Shown here: in pieces, positions 9,504 through 18,285 of the stretch
Numbering within the stretch: the first letter of the stretch is position 1
Layout of the letters: every line of letters starts with the position of its first letter
Origin: Candidatus Kapaibacterium sp.
GTDB lineage: Bacteria > Bacteroidota > Ignavibacteria > Kapaibacteriales > UBA2268
Direction: 5' to 3'
Assembly (NCBI GenBank): GCA_938031175.1
Contig: CALHGZ010000005.1
Coordinates: forward strand, 62,001-126,000
DNA length: 64,000 bases
Position numbers and translations under genes: made by a program
The notes under the pieces: model-generated
The model's database searches: none
What the model saw: the letters and a program-made list of their open reading frames with translations, nothing else
What the model was told of the DNA's origin: nothing

Positions 9504-11948
9504 ATGAAAAAGGATATTTTAGAAACTATGGAGGATAGCAAAAAGGTTACTATACCCAAGAAACTATCGATATTACCCTTACGTGATATAGTCATTTACC
9601 CATACATGATATTTCCGGTGTTAATTGGTCGTCATTCATCACTTCGATCAGTTTATGAGGCAGTTGAGCGTGATAAATTTATTTTTTTATCTGCCCAAAA
9701 AGACCCATCAATAGAAGAACCTACATTTGATGATATTTATCATTATGGCACTACAGCAAAAATTATTCAAATACTTAGATTACCAAATAATTTACTCAAA
9801 GTTCTTGTTGAAGGTGTATTTCAATCAAGAATTCAGAGAAAATTAAAGAATGATGAATATTTGGAAGCGTATATTCAGCAAATTGACATACAATTTGAAC
9901 CAGAAAATAAAGAGCTTCAGGCAATAATACGCAGGGTTGGTGCGCTCTTTGCTGAATATATAAAATTGAACCGTAATATACCTCCTGATATTATATCGGC
10001 ATATGAAAATATTGAAGACCCAATCCGTAAGTTATATTTTGCATCTGCTAATGTTCAAACAAAATTGGAGTATAAACAAAAAATTTTAGAAAAAACCAAG
10101 CTAATTGATCAATACTTTGAGCTTGCTAAAATGATCAGTAGTGAAATCGAAATGCTTACTCTCGAAAATGAAATAGAATCGAAAGTTCACGACCAGATAC
10201 AAAAAACTCAACGTAATTATTTTATTCAAGAACAGATCAGAACACTGCAGAAGGAATTAGGCGAAGAAGATGTAAGTCCGGAGCTTATGGTAATAAAGGA
10301 TGCTATTGACAAAGCCGATATGCCTCCTAAAGTAAAAGAAAAAGCAATGGAGGAATTCCAGCGTTTGAAAAAAACGCCCACTATGTCACCCGAATTTGCT
10401 GTAAACAGAACTTACCTTGAATTACTTACCTCGCTTCCCTGGAGCAAGAAGACAAATGATAATTTTGACATCAATCACGTTAAAGCAATCTTGGATGAAG
10501 ATCATTATGACCTTGAAAAACCGAAAGAAAGAATACTTGAATTTATTGCGGTTTTGAACTTAGTCGAAAATGTACGTCGTCAAATATTATGTTTTGTTGG
10601 TCCACCAGGAGTTGGGAAGACATCTCTTGCACGTTCTATTGCCCGAGCATTGGGAAGAGAATTTGTAAGATTTTCCCTCGGTGGTGTACGCGATGAAGCT
10701 GAAATTCGTGGACATCGCAGAACGTATATAGGAGCTATGCCAGGTAAAATTATTCAGGCAATGAAAAAAGCTGGTACAATAAATCCAGTTATATTGTTAG
10801 ATGAAATAGATAAAATGTCAATGGATTTCAGAGGTGACCCCTCTTCTGCACTGCTCGAAGTATTAGATCCAGAGCAAAATGTAGCCTTCAATGATCATTA
10901 TATTGAAGTGGATTATGATTTATCAAATGTATTATTTATAACAACAGCAAATGTAAAATACGACATACCTTTGCCATTGCTTGACAGAATGGAAATAATT
11001 GAATTGAACAGCTACCTGGAGCCAGAAAAAATAGAAATTGCAAAAAGACATATTTTACCGAAATTATATAATGAGCTTGGGGTTAAGGATTTTAATATAA
11101 CTTTCACCGATGCTGCAATCAAAAAAGTAATAAACGATTATACAAGGGAAGCAGGTGTTAGAAATTTAGAAAGAGAATTAGCTTCAGTCATTAGGAAATT
11201 GGCGATGGAAATCGTTACAGATTTTAATTATAAGAAGAATAATAAAAGAATATCTAATAATACTGAACAGAATCGGGAATTACTTATCAAAAATTCTAAA
11301 TTTTTAAAATTCATAAAGAAAAAGAAATTTATCATTGATGAAGGGAATATTGAAAAATATCTCAAAGCACCGAGATTTAAATCACAGAGGGAAAATCTTG
11401 AGGACAAAGTTGGTGTTGCATTGGGATTAGCCTGGACATCCGTTGGTGGTGAAATATTACCAATTGAAGTTACAATTATGCCTGGAGACCAGAAATTAAC
11501 TTTAACTGGTAAGCTTGGAGATGTTATGAAAGAATCTGCTATGGCTGCACTATCTTACGTACGTTCAAATTATCAAAAACTTAATATCCCTGAGGATTTT
11601 TATCAAAAAAAGGAAATACATATACATATACCCGAAGGAGCTATTGCTAAAGATGGTCCAAGTGCAGGAATTACTTTAGCAATAGCTTTAATTTCTGCAG
11701 CATCGGGGAAGCCTATTCGAGGGGATGTAGCTATGACAGGAGAAATTACTTTGCGTGGTAACATATTGCCAATAGGTGGATTAAAGGAAAAATTACTCGC
11801 TGCCAAGCGAAATAATGTGAAAACAGTCATTATCCCTAAGGATAACGAACGTGATATAGAGGATATAAGTGAAAATCTAAAATCTGGCTTAGAAATAATT
11901 CCCCTTGACCATATCGAGAAAGCTTTGGGATATGTGTTTAGAAAATAA
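9504..11948 (+). CDS. lon: ATP-dependent Lon protease
   Basis: An 814-residue LonA-type protease that unfolds and degrades damaged or regulatory proteins in the cytoplasm. The N-terminal LAN domain starts at LPLRDIVIYPYM; the AAA+ module has Walker A GPPGVGKT at 366-373 and Walker B ILLDEID near 430-437; the protease domain has the catalytic Ser (DGPSAG, S720) and Lys (GGLKEK, K763). Length is normal to slightly long: residues about 572-612, between the AAA+ lid and the protease domain, form a Lys/Asn-rich segment longer than in most relatives. No heat-shock operator was recognised upstream. It converges on the DsrE-like lipoprotein gene. Confidence 0.98.
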   Translation: MKKDILETMEDSKKVTIPKKLSILPLRDIVIYPYMIFPVLIGRHSSLRSVYEAVERDKFIFLSAQKDPSIEEPTFDDIYHYGTTAKIIQILRLPNNLLKVLVEGVFQSRIQRKLKNDEYLEAYIQQIDIQFEPENKELQAIIRRVGALFAEYIKLNRNIPPDIISAYENIEDPIRKLYFASANVQTKLEYKQKILEKTKLIDQYFELAKMISSEIEMLTLENEIESKVHDQIQKTQRNYFIQEQIRTLQKELGEEDVSPELMVIKDAIDKADMPPKVKEKAMEEFQRLKKTPTMSPEFAVNRTYLELLTSLPWSKKTNDNFDINHVKAILDEDHYDLEKPKERILEFIAVLNLVENVRRQILCFVGPPGVGKTSLARSIARALGREFVRFSLGGVRDEAEIRGHRRTYIGAMPGKIIQAMKKAGTINPVILLDEIDKMSMDFRGDPSSALLEVLDPEQNVAFNDHYIEVDYDLSNVLFITTANVKYDIPLPLLDRMEIIELNSYLEPEKIEIAKRHILPKLYNELGVKDFNITFTDAAIKKVINDYTREAGVRNLERELASVIRKLAMEIVTDFNYKKNNKRISNNTEQNRELLIKNSKFLKFIKKKKFIIDEGNIEKYLKAPRFKSQRENLEDKVGVALGLAWTSVGGEILPIEVTIMPGDQKLTLTGKLGDVMKESAMAALSYVRSNYQKLNIPEDFYQKKEIHIHIPEGAIAKDGPSAGITLAIALISAASGKPIRGDVAMTGEITLRGNILPIGGLKEKLLAAKRNNVKTVIIPKDNERDIEDISENLKSGLEIIPLDHIEKALGYVFRK

Positions 11949-11969
11949 TATTATTCTTGAATTATGAAC

Positions 11970-12440
11970 TTAGTAATCAAGCGTTAGAATTCTACCTTTA
12001 GTAAAGTTGAAAAATTTTTCTTTTTCAGCTGTTTTAATACCATCTATAAGGTCTTCTGGATTATAACCAGCTATTTTAAGACAAGTTGGACAAGCATATA
12101 CACCTACATTATTTTCAAGCAACTTTTTTAAGTATGTTTGAAATGATTCAAAATCTGCATAAGTTAGGTCTTTTGCTCCTTTTACTAATAATTTAACTGC
12201 TTCGATATCCATATAAACCAATACATCTTTGTCATTGGACATCATCAGAGCCATTTTCATTGGCATTAACACTCTGTGTGGTGAGTCGTAGCCTTCTGAA
12301 ATGTGAATAAATACACCATCTTTATTAGGTACGAGCTTGAAAACAATGTCATTTTCATTTTTTGTTTCAGTCTCTTTTGAATTTTGATTGCAAGAGATTA
12401 TAGCGAGTAGGAAAATAATCGTTAATAATAGCTTTTTCAT
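11970..12440 (-). CDS. DsrE-family-like lipoprotein
   Basis: A 156-residue protein with a lipoprotein signal ending AIISC (Cys17), then a domain resembling the DsrE/DsrF/TusD sulfur-transfer family: VFIHISEG near 43-50, a helical middle, VLVYMDIEAV near 73-82, and a Cys-pair segment VYACPTCLKIAGY with C117 and C120. DsrE proteins carry sulfur on a conserved cysteine in the cytoplasm; a lipid-anchored member outside the cytoplasm is less usual. It follows the TauE/SafE permease gene on the same strand after about 71 bases, which fits a sulfur-compound theme. Family assignment is moderately sure; sulfur transfer is inference. Confidence 0.75.
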   Translation of the reverse strand: MKKLLLTIIFLLAIISCNQNSKETETKNENDIVFKLVPNKDGVFIHISEGYDSPHRVLMPMKMALMMSNDKDVLVYMDIEAVKLLVKGAKDLTYADFESFQTYLKKLLENNVGVYACPTCLKIAGYNPEDLIDGIKTAEKEKFFNFTKGRILTLDY

Positions 12441-12511
12441 TGTTTACCTCGTAAGCATGATTGTAAAAACAAATGAAATAACTTTTGATAAAAATATAAA
12501 ATTTTTATTTG

Positions 12512-13234
12512 TCAAATAACTGCCAAAATTAAAAATAAACCAGATATAATAAGCAAAATTTCTACAATTAAGATAAATGTGTTAGGATTGAGTTTTTCTA
12601 TAATTTTTTTCCCTGTCCAACTACCTAAAATCATAGCAATACCAATGAACATACCATATAAAAGTTCTGTTAGACCGATTGTTAGAAATTTGTTATAAAC
12701 AATTGTTTTGAATAGGTGTATAGTTAGAGCTGTAAAAGCTTCACTAGCAATATAAGCAGTTGGTGCAAGATTGAGACTGAGGAAAAAAGCAGCACCCAAA
12801 GGACCCGCACTTCCAGCAAGACCAGATAGAAAACCAGTCAAAGCACCTCCGATTAGCATAGTTTTGTCGCTAAAATTATTTTTCTTCATATTTGATCGGC
12901 GGTAAACAACAAGAAGTATTAAAAACATTCCTATTAAGAATTTTATTGTATTAGCATTAATTTGTGTAAAAAAATAACTACCAATTATAGATAGAGGTAT
13001 TGCTAATGAGATAAAATAAAATATAGGTTTCCACTTCAATTCATATCTACCAAACCAAACTCGTGAGGCATTGCCGAATATCTGCCCTAAAGTTAAAATA
13101 GGAACTGCTGCTTTAATACCGACTATGCTCGTAAGAGCCGGTAGTAAAATCAAAGCTCCACCGAATCCAGCTGCACCAGAAATTGTAGCTGCTATAAAAG
13201 ATATAGTAAATAATATTATTAATTCTAATATCAA
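12512..13234 (-). CDS. TauE/SafE (TSUP) family membrane permease
   Basis: A 240-residue integral membrane protein with about seven or eight hydrophobic helices. The N-terminal ISGAAGFGGALILLPAL and the internal repeat LSGLAGSAGPLGAAFFL are the two GxxG-rich repeat signatures of the TSUP family, which moves sulfite, sulfonates, sulfoacetate or related organic anions across the inner membrane. It sits upstream of the DsrE-like lipoprotein on the same strand, so the two may be co-transcribed. The substrate cannot be derived from the sequence; sulfur compounds are suggested by family and neighbour. Length is near the lower end of the usual range but both repeats are complete. Confidence 0.9.
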   Translation of the reverse strand: MILELIILFTISFIAATISGAAGFGGALILLPALTSIVGIKAAVPILTLGQIFGNASRVWFGRYELKWKPIFYFISLAIPLSIIGSYFFTQINANTIKFLIGMFLILLVVYRRSNMKKNNFSDKTMLIGGALTGFLSGLAGSAGPLGAAFFLSLNLAPTAYIASEAFTALTIHLFKTIVYNKFLTIGLTELLYGMFIGIAMILGSWTGKKIIEKLNPNTFILIVEILLIISGLFLILAVI

Positions 13235-13313
13235 AAAAGGGTAATTCCGAATTTTTCTGATAAATCAAAAGAATTATAATTGCTTTTTATATTATATTTT
13301 GGAAAACTTTGAA

Positions 13314-14552
13314 TTATAGCATTGCTAATTCTTTCCCGATTTTAATAAATGCATAAACTGCTTTTTCAATCATTTCATCGGAATGAGCAGCTGAAAGTTG
13401 AACTCTAATTCTATCTTTACCTCTTGGTACAACAGGGAAAGAAAATGCTATTACGTAAATACCCTCTTCGAGCATTTTGTTCGCGAAATCTACAGCTAAT
13501 TGTGAGCAGTTTTCGTATTTACCAAACATAATTGGTACAATTGGATGATCGCCGGGTATTATGTCAAAACCAGCTTCTGTCATTAGTTTACGGAATTTCT
13601 TAGTATTTGCTTCAAGCTTATCGCGTAAATAGGTTGTTTCCGAGAGTAAATCAATACATTTAATAGTTGCACTCACAGTAGCCGGTGGAACTGTATTTGA
13701 AAATAAATATGGTCTAGCTTTATTTCTTAACCAATCGATAATTTCCTTATGTCCAGAGATACATCCACCGGAAGCTCCGCCAAGAGCTTTGCCGAATGTT
13801 GTAGTTATAATATCAACTCTACCCATTACATTGTGATATTCATGTGTTCCTCTGCCTGTTTTACCCATAAAACCAGTGGCATGGCTATCGTCAATCATTA
13901 CAAGGGCGTCGTATTTTTCGGCTAAATCGCAAATTTGGTCAAGCTTGGCAATATCTCCATCCATAGAGAAGCATCCATCTGTAGCTATCATTTTAAAGCG
14001 GCAATTGGCAGCTTCTTTTAGGCATCGTTCCAAACCTTTCAATGTTTTACCAGTTGCTGGGTCCAACTCTTCTGTATCGGACATGTTACCATGATTATAT
14101 ATCCATCTTTGGGCTTTGCATAGACGAATGCCATCGATTATTGAAGCATGATTTAATGAATCAGTGATTATAGCATCCTCCGGACCAAGTAGTGGTTCAA
14201 ATAAAGCTCCATTTGCATCAAAGCAGGAAGAAAAAAGAATAGTATCATCAGTTCCGAGAAATTCAGAAACTTTTCTTTCCAATTCTTTATGTATATCTTG
14301 AGTTCCGCAAATAAAACGAACAGAGGATAGACCAAAACCACGTTCATCAATCCCTTTGTGGGCTGATGCAATTAGATCGGGATGCGATGACAAGCCAAGA
14401 TAGTTATTTGCACAAAAGTTTAACACTTTTTTGCCATTAACTATGATTTCAGGTCCTTGGGGACTTTCGATTATACGCTCGTATTTGTATAACTTTTGAT
14501 TTTTGATTTGTTCTAACTCTTCTTCCAAATATTTTTTCATTTGTCCATACAT
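13314..14552 (-). CDS. kbl: Glycine C-acetyltransferase (2-amino-3-ketobutyrate CoA ligase)
   Basis: A 412-residue PLP enzyme of the alpha-oxoamine synthase family, which converts 2-amino-3-ketobutyrate and CoA to glycine and acetyl-CoA in threonine breakdown (or the reverse condensation). Visible family features are NFCANNYLGLSSHP near 45-58, the HASIIDG segment near 135-141, DDSHATGF near 221-228 and the PLP lysine in TTFGKALGG (K255). Related family members (8-amino-7-oxononanoate synthase, serine palmitoyltransferase) share the fold, but the overall match is to Kbl. No threonine dehydrogenase gene lies beside it. A second in-frame ATG four codons downstream (M5) is an alternative start. 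The upstream gap to the DUF362 gene is 102 bases. Confidence 0.93.
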   Translation of the reverse strand: MYGQMKKYLEEELEQIKNQKLYKYERIIESPQGPEIIVNGKKVLNFCANNYLGLSSHPDLIASAHKGIDERGFGLSSVRFICGTQDIHKELERKVSEFLGTDDTILFSSCFDANGALFEPLLGPEDAIITDSLNHASIIDGIRLCKAQRWIYNHGNMSDTEELDPATGKTLKGLERCLKEAANCRFKMIATDGCFSMDGDIAKLDQICDLAEKYDALVMIDDSHATGFMGKTGRGTHEYHNVMGRVDIITTTFGKALGGASGGCISGHKEIIDWLRNKARPYLFSNTVPPATVSATIKCIDLLSETTYLRDKLEANTKKFRKLMTEAGFDIIPGDHPIVPIMFGKYENCSQLAVDFANKMLEEGIYVIAFSFPVVPRGKDRIRVQLSAAHSDEMIEKAVYAFIKIGKELAML

Positions 14553-14654
14553 AGTGGTACCATAAATTGTTGATAAAAAATTTTTCGAGTGTTAAAATAA
14601 GGGAAATCAGTGAAATTTTAAAAAGTAATTTACTTTTAGTAGAAAATGGAAATT

Positions 14655-16133
14655 TTATACTTCCAGCATTCCAATCCAACCAGGATGTGGTTTATATGCA
14701 AATACTCTATTCTTGTTAAGATATTCGAAGAATTGCTCACCTTCGATTATTTGACCATTAAAATAGACCTCTATATCTTTATGTGAGCGTATATTAAAAT
14801 TCCATTTTTCATTCTCTAATATTTTGAATTGCTTGATTTTTTTGTAGTCAAAACCCATAAGTCTTGTAGCAATAATATCTACAGCAAAAGGATTTGAGCC
14901 TATAACCATTGTACCAGAGTAATTCTCGTCGGGTAGAAGTGGACCGACATTTTCTCCACCTACGATACCATCAATGATACAAAACATTTTTCTTATTTTG
15001 GTTTTGTGCAGATTTCCGTTTGCGTCTGCAAAGAAAATAATTTTTGCTAAATCTGCAGCCATTCTCCAGGCAGAGTCGTTACCATACCAATTACCGCTAT
15101 CTACCGTGATAGTAGATTCAGATACTTTTTTAAATGGCTTGATAAAAGTATTGTATCCGAAAAGAGCAACTTTATAAATAAAGTCGCCAGTTTTTGACAT
15201 TTTAGCAAGAGCTTTATCATAGAGGAAACGCTGAATTTTAATCATCAGATTATCATATTTAGGGCGATTGCTCGGCAATTGGTCACCGCCTTCATCAGGA
15301 GTTCCAACTCGATAATGGATTAAATAATTTTTATTGGTGTTAATTCCAACAAGTCCCTTTATATTTAGTGTAACACCAACTTTTTTATGCACTTTCATTT
15401 TGGGTACAAAAATTACTGTATCGGCAGATAGAATAGTTTTGGACAGACAATATTCTTGTATTTCACCTCGGTGATGTTTTATTGTTTCTTCCCTATTTAA
15501 GTCTGCACCATAGTAATTTTCAGATGGCAAACCATAGAATTCGCTATTTTTGCCCAAATTAATTATGAGGTTACCTAAGGGGTCGCCTGGTAGTTTTCGG
15601 CGGTTTTCAAAATATGCCTTTTTCCTATTATCGATTAATTCAAAATTTCTCAAATCAATACATTTGATTTCAAAATTAAACTCTTTTTTATAAAATTCTT
15701 GAATGGAATCAATTTTTAATGCGTTCATTAATTCGTTCCAATTGCAATCCATTTGTGGAGCGTCTGCAACGATTATTTCGCCATCGCCCTTTAGTGCGAT
15801 AAAAACATAATCTATGATGATTCTTATTATTGAAGGATGTGTAATGATTGAAAATAAATCTTTGCCCAGTGGGTGATAACTGAGTACAAAATTTGGATTT
15901 ATTACAATTTTTTCTCCAGGATTAATAATTTCTTTAAAAGGATTCCATTTGGGAGTATTGAAATTTTCTTTATCGAAGCCAATTTCGAAGAAAAGCTTTC
16001 TAAGTAATTCATAAGGAAAATTATATGTTTTGGATGTAGCATCGAATTGAGCCTCGGGATATCTTTTATGAGGATGGTAAGGAGGAGTACTATTATAAAA
16101 AGGCAGTGTCAAACCAAATGCTACACGTTCCAT
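14655..16133 (-). CDS. DUF362 domain protein
   Basis: A 492-residue protein of the DUF362 family. Seen features are VADAPQMDCNW near 120-130, VFVPKMKVHKKVGVTLNIKGLVG near the middle (positions about 240-262), and a C-terminal FCIIDGIVGGENVGPL segment, all typical of this family. Unlike some members it has no ferredoxin-type CxxCxxC cluster and no signal peptide, so it is probably cytoplasmic. Its ATG directly follows the TAA of the PaaK-like gene with no gap (TAAATG), so the two proteins are translationally coupled and probably act together. The family has no settled biochemical activity; the context with an adenylate-forming enzyme hints at modification of a carboxylate, which is inference. 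Confidence 0.82.
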   Translation of the reverse strand: MERVAFGLTLPFYNSTPPYHPHKRYPEAQFDATSKTYNFPYELLRKLFFEIGFDKENFNTPKWNPFKEIINPGEKIVINPNFVLSYHPLGKDLFSIITHPSIIRIIIDYVFIALKGDGEIIVADAPQMDCNWNELMNALKIDSIQEFYKKEFNFEIKCIDLRNFELIDNRKKAYFENRRKLPGDPLGNLIINLGKNSEFYGLPSENYYGADLNREETIKHHRGEIQEYCLSKTILSADTVIFVPKMKVHKKVGVTLNIKGLVGINTNKNYLIHYRVGTPDEGGDQLPSNRPKYDNLMIKIQRFLYDKALAKMSKTGDFIYKVALFGYNTFIKPFKKVSESTITVDSGNWYGNDSAWRMAADLAKIIFFADANGNLHKTKIRKMFCIIDGIVGGENVGPLLPDENYSGTMVIGSNPFAVDIIATRLMGFDYKKIKQFKILENEKWNFNIRSHKDIEVYFNGQIIEGEQFFEYLNKNRVFAYKPHPGWIGMLEV

Positions 16134-17525
16134 TTAATCTCCATATTTAAGTTTGAGTTTTTGTTCCAAAAATCTGTATTTGCCTGAGGGCATTCTGGGT
16201 ATTTTTTCTACTTCTTGCAAAAGTAATTCAATATCATTTCCCAATTTTATTTTTAAGCGTTCTTCAATGTTTTTTGTTTCAATATCAGTTAATTTTCTTT
16301 TTGGTAGGTATTTAAATATAACAATTCCTTTTTGTTCCTGGTAGAACATAAATTGTTGTAAAAGGTCGAAAATGTCATCGTGCATATTGATTGCAGTCAT
16401 TGAAATATATCTACCACTATTGGTGATTATGAATTCCTGCAATCTTCCTTCGATTTTATTTATAAGCTGAAAATTCGTATTGCATAGCTCGCATTTTTCT
16501 TCACCAAGAGTAGCTAGATCCATAGTGCGGTAACGTATAAATGGAGTAGCATAATTCCAAAATGAAGTTCCAACAAGTTCACCTGTTTGACCGATATCGA
16601 CATCACTATTATCTCTATCTAAAATTTCAATTAAACCATAGAATGGATTAATATGATATTTATCTGAGAATTTGCAGTTCATTGCTAAAATGACTTTTTC
16701 GGCGTGTCCATACCATGAAAAAATTTCTGAATTTGGAAAAACTTCTTTAAGAAGAGTTTTCTGCCAATCATAAAGATTTTCTGAACCGAGGAATAATGCT
16801 TTAAATTCTGGTTGTTTTTCTGGGGATAGCTCTTTTAGTAAATCAGCAAATATTATTATTGATGAGGGATAGGCTTGAATGTATTTAGGTTTGAATTCTT
16901 CAATTTTTTTTAAATATCTTAGAAAATTTGACTTAGTTAGAAAATATGATGAAAGTTGCAACTCATTATGGAACTTGTCATAAGTCCAAAATTTACGTTC
17001 ATTACCAACGAAAGCTCCCCTCAATACTGCTGAGAGTTCACCCCATTTCCAACCGGTTTGTTCCCATCCAAAATGGATGAATGCTAATTCAATGAAATAT
17101 TGATCATAGGTATTATAAAAACCAAAAGGAATACCTGTTGAACCGCCAGTAGTTAAATATTTCAATTTCCATTTTGGAAAAGCTCGTGAAGTGAAATCTT
17201 CTAAATTATCTCTAATTAATTCTTTTGTTGTGAAAGGTATTAATTTAATATCTTCTATTTTTCTGATCTCGTCAGGAGTAATATTTTTTTCATTAAATAA
17301 TTGATGATATCCGGGAACGGTATCATAAGCGAATCGAATGATTTTTTTTAAATTTATTAATTGCCAGTTTAAAATTTTTTTCAAATCCCAATTTCTGCCC
17401 TCATACAATAAAGTTTTAATTTGATAATACTTATGAGGTAGCCGGTACTTGGGTGGGATAAAAGCTAATATTTCACGCCCTATATTTTTTATTCTATTTA
17501 GAGCCTTGTGATATTTGATTTTCAT
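16134..17525 (-). CDS. PaaK/CapK-like adenylate-forming enzyme
   Basis: A 463-residue member of the phenylacetate-CoA ligase-like branch of the ANL superfamily, which activates a carboxylate as acyl-AMP. The phosphate-binding loop TTGGSTGIPFGF is near 125-137; SWYGHAEKV and the TGELVGTSFWNYATPFIRY region (about 305-325) are the later adenylation motifs; KIPRMPSGKYRF near the C-terminus contains the family's PxxxxGK catalytic-lysine motif. The branch (CapK) is often met in polysaccharide and natural-product loci rather than in phenylacetate catabolism. It lies between pdxJ (4-base gap) and the DUF362 gene (no gap). The acid substrate and the acceptor are unknown. Confidence 0.87.
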   Translation of the reverse strand: MKIKYHKALNRIKNIGREILAFIPPKYRLPHKYYQIKTLLYEGRNWDLKKILNWQLINLKKIIRFAYDTVPGYHQLFNEKNITPDEIRKIEDIKLIPFTTKELIRDNLEDFTSRAFPKWKLKYLTTGGSTGIPFGFYNTYDQYFIELAFIHFGWEQTGWKWGELSAVLRGAFVGNERKFWTYDKFHNELQLSSYFLTKSNFLRYLKKIEEFKPKYIQAYPSSIIIFADLLKELSPEKQPEFKALFLGSENLYDWQKTLLKEVFPNSEIFSWYGHAEKVILAMNCKFSDKYHINPFYGLIEILDRDNSDVDIGQTGELVGTSFWNYATPFIRYRTMDLATLGEEKCELCNTNFQLINKIEGRLQEFIITNSGRYISMTAINMHDDIFDLLQQFMFYQEQKGIVIFKYLPKRKLTDIETKNIEERLKIKLGNDIELLLQEVEKIPRMPSGKYRFLEQKLKLKYGD

Positions 17526-17529
17526 TAAT

Positions 17530-18255
17530 TTAAATACTCGATGAACGATTAATTAATTCAACCATTTCTTTTACAGCTCTTTCAATGCCGACGAAAACAG
17601 ACCGGGATATAATAGAATGACCTATGCTTAATTCATTGATATATTTTATAGCTGCGATTGGAGGAGTATTTAGATAATTTAATCCGTGGCCTGCGGCTAC
17701 TTTTAATCCAAGTTTTGAAGCGAATTCAGCTGCTGAATTTATTTTTTCAAGCTCAATCAATTTTGCTTGTTCTGATTTAGCATTTGCATAGTTGCCGGTA
17801 TGTAGTTCAACCATATCAGCAGAGATATCTTTAGCGATTTGGATTAATCTATTATTTGGTTCTACGAAGAAGCTAACTTCAATGCCGTTTTCATGCATTG
17901 TTTGGCATAAAAGTTCAAATTTTTCCGTATCAACAGAAAGGTCTAAACCTCCTTCTGTAGTTAATTCTTCTCTTTTTTCAGGGACAATAGTTACTAAGTC
18001 AGGCTTTGTTTTGACTGCGATTTGAATAATTTCAGGTGTTGCAGCCATTTCTAAATCGAGTTTAGTTTGAATTAATTTTTTCAAAAGACTTAAATCTCTA
18101 TCATTGATATGTCTTCTATCTTCTCTCAGATGGCACACAATTCCTGTAGCCCCAGCTAATTCGGCAATTAAAGCAGCTGTTATAGGTTCGGGTTCAATTC
18201 CACCTCTTGCTTGCCTTAGTGTAGCGACGTGGTCGATATTAACGTTTAAGTTCAT
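17530..18255 (-). CDS. pdxJ: Pyridoxine 5'-phosphate synthase
   Basis: A 241-residue TIM-barrel enzyme that condenses 3-amino-2-oxopropyl phosphate with deoxyxylulose 5-phosphate, the last ring-forming step of the DXP-dependent vitamin B6 pathway. The diagnostic N-terminus NVNIDHVATLRQARGG, the HLREDRRHINDRD loop near 43-55, TIVPEKREELTTEGG, the catalytic Glu in VELHTGNYA and the C-terminal GHGLNY and GHSIISR segments are all present. Length is normal. It leads a close-packed minus-strand group with the PaaK-like and DUF362 genes (gaps of 4 and 0 bases). The PLP enzyme Kbl lies a little further downstream. Confidence 0.97.
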   Translation of the reverse strand: MNLNVNIDHVATLRQARGGIEPEPITAALIAELAGATGIVCHLREDRRHINDRDLSLLKKLIQTKLDLEMAATPEIIQIAVKTKPDLVTIVPEKREELTTEGGLDLSVDTEKFELLCQTMHENGIEVSFFVEPNNRLIQIAKDISADMVELHTGNYANAKSEQAKLIELEKINSAAEFASKLGLKVAAGHGLNYLNTPPIAAIKYINELSIGHSIISRSVFVGIERAVKEMVELINRSSSI

Positions 18256-18285
18256 AACAATCTCATCAAAATAGTAAACATTTAA

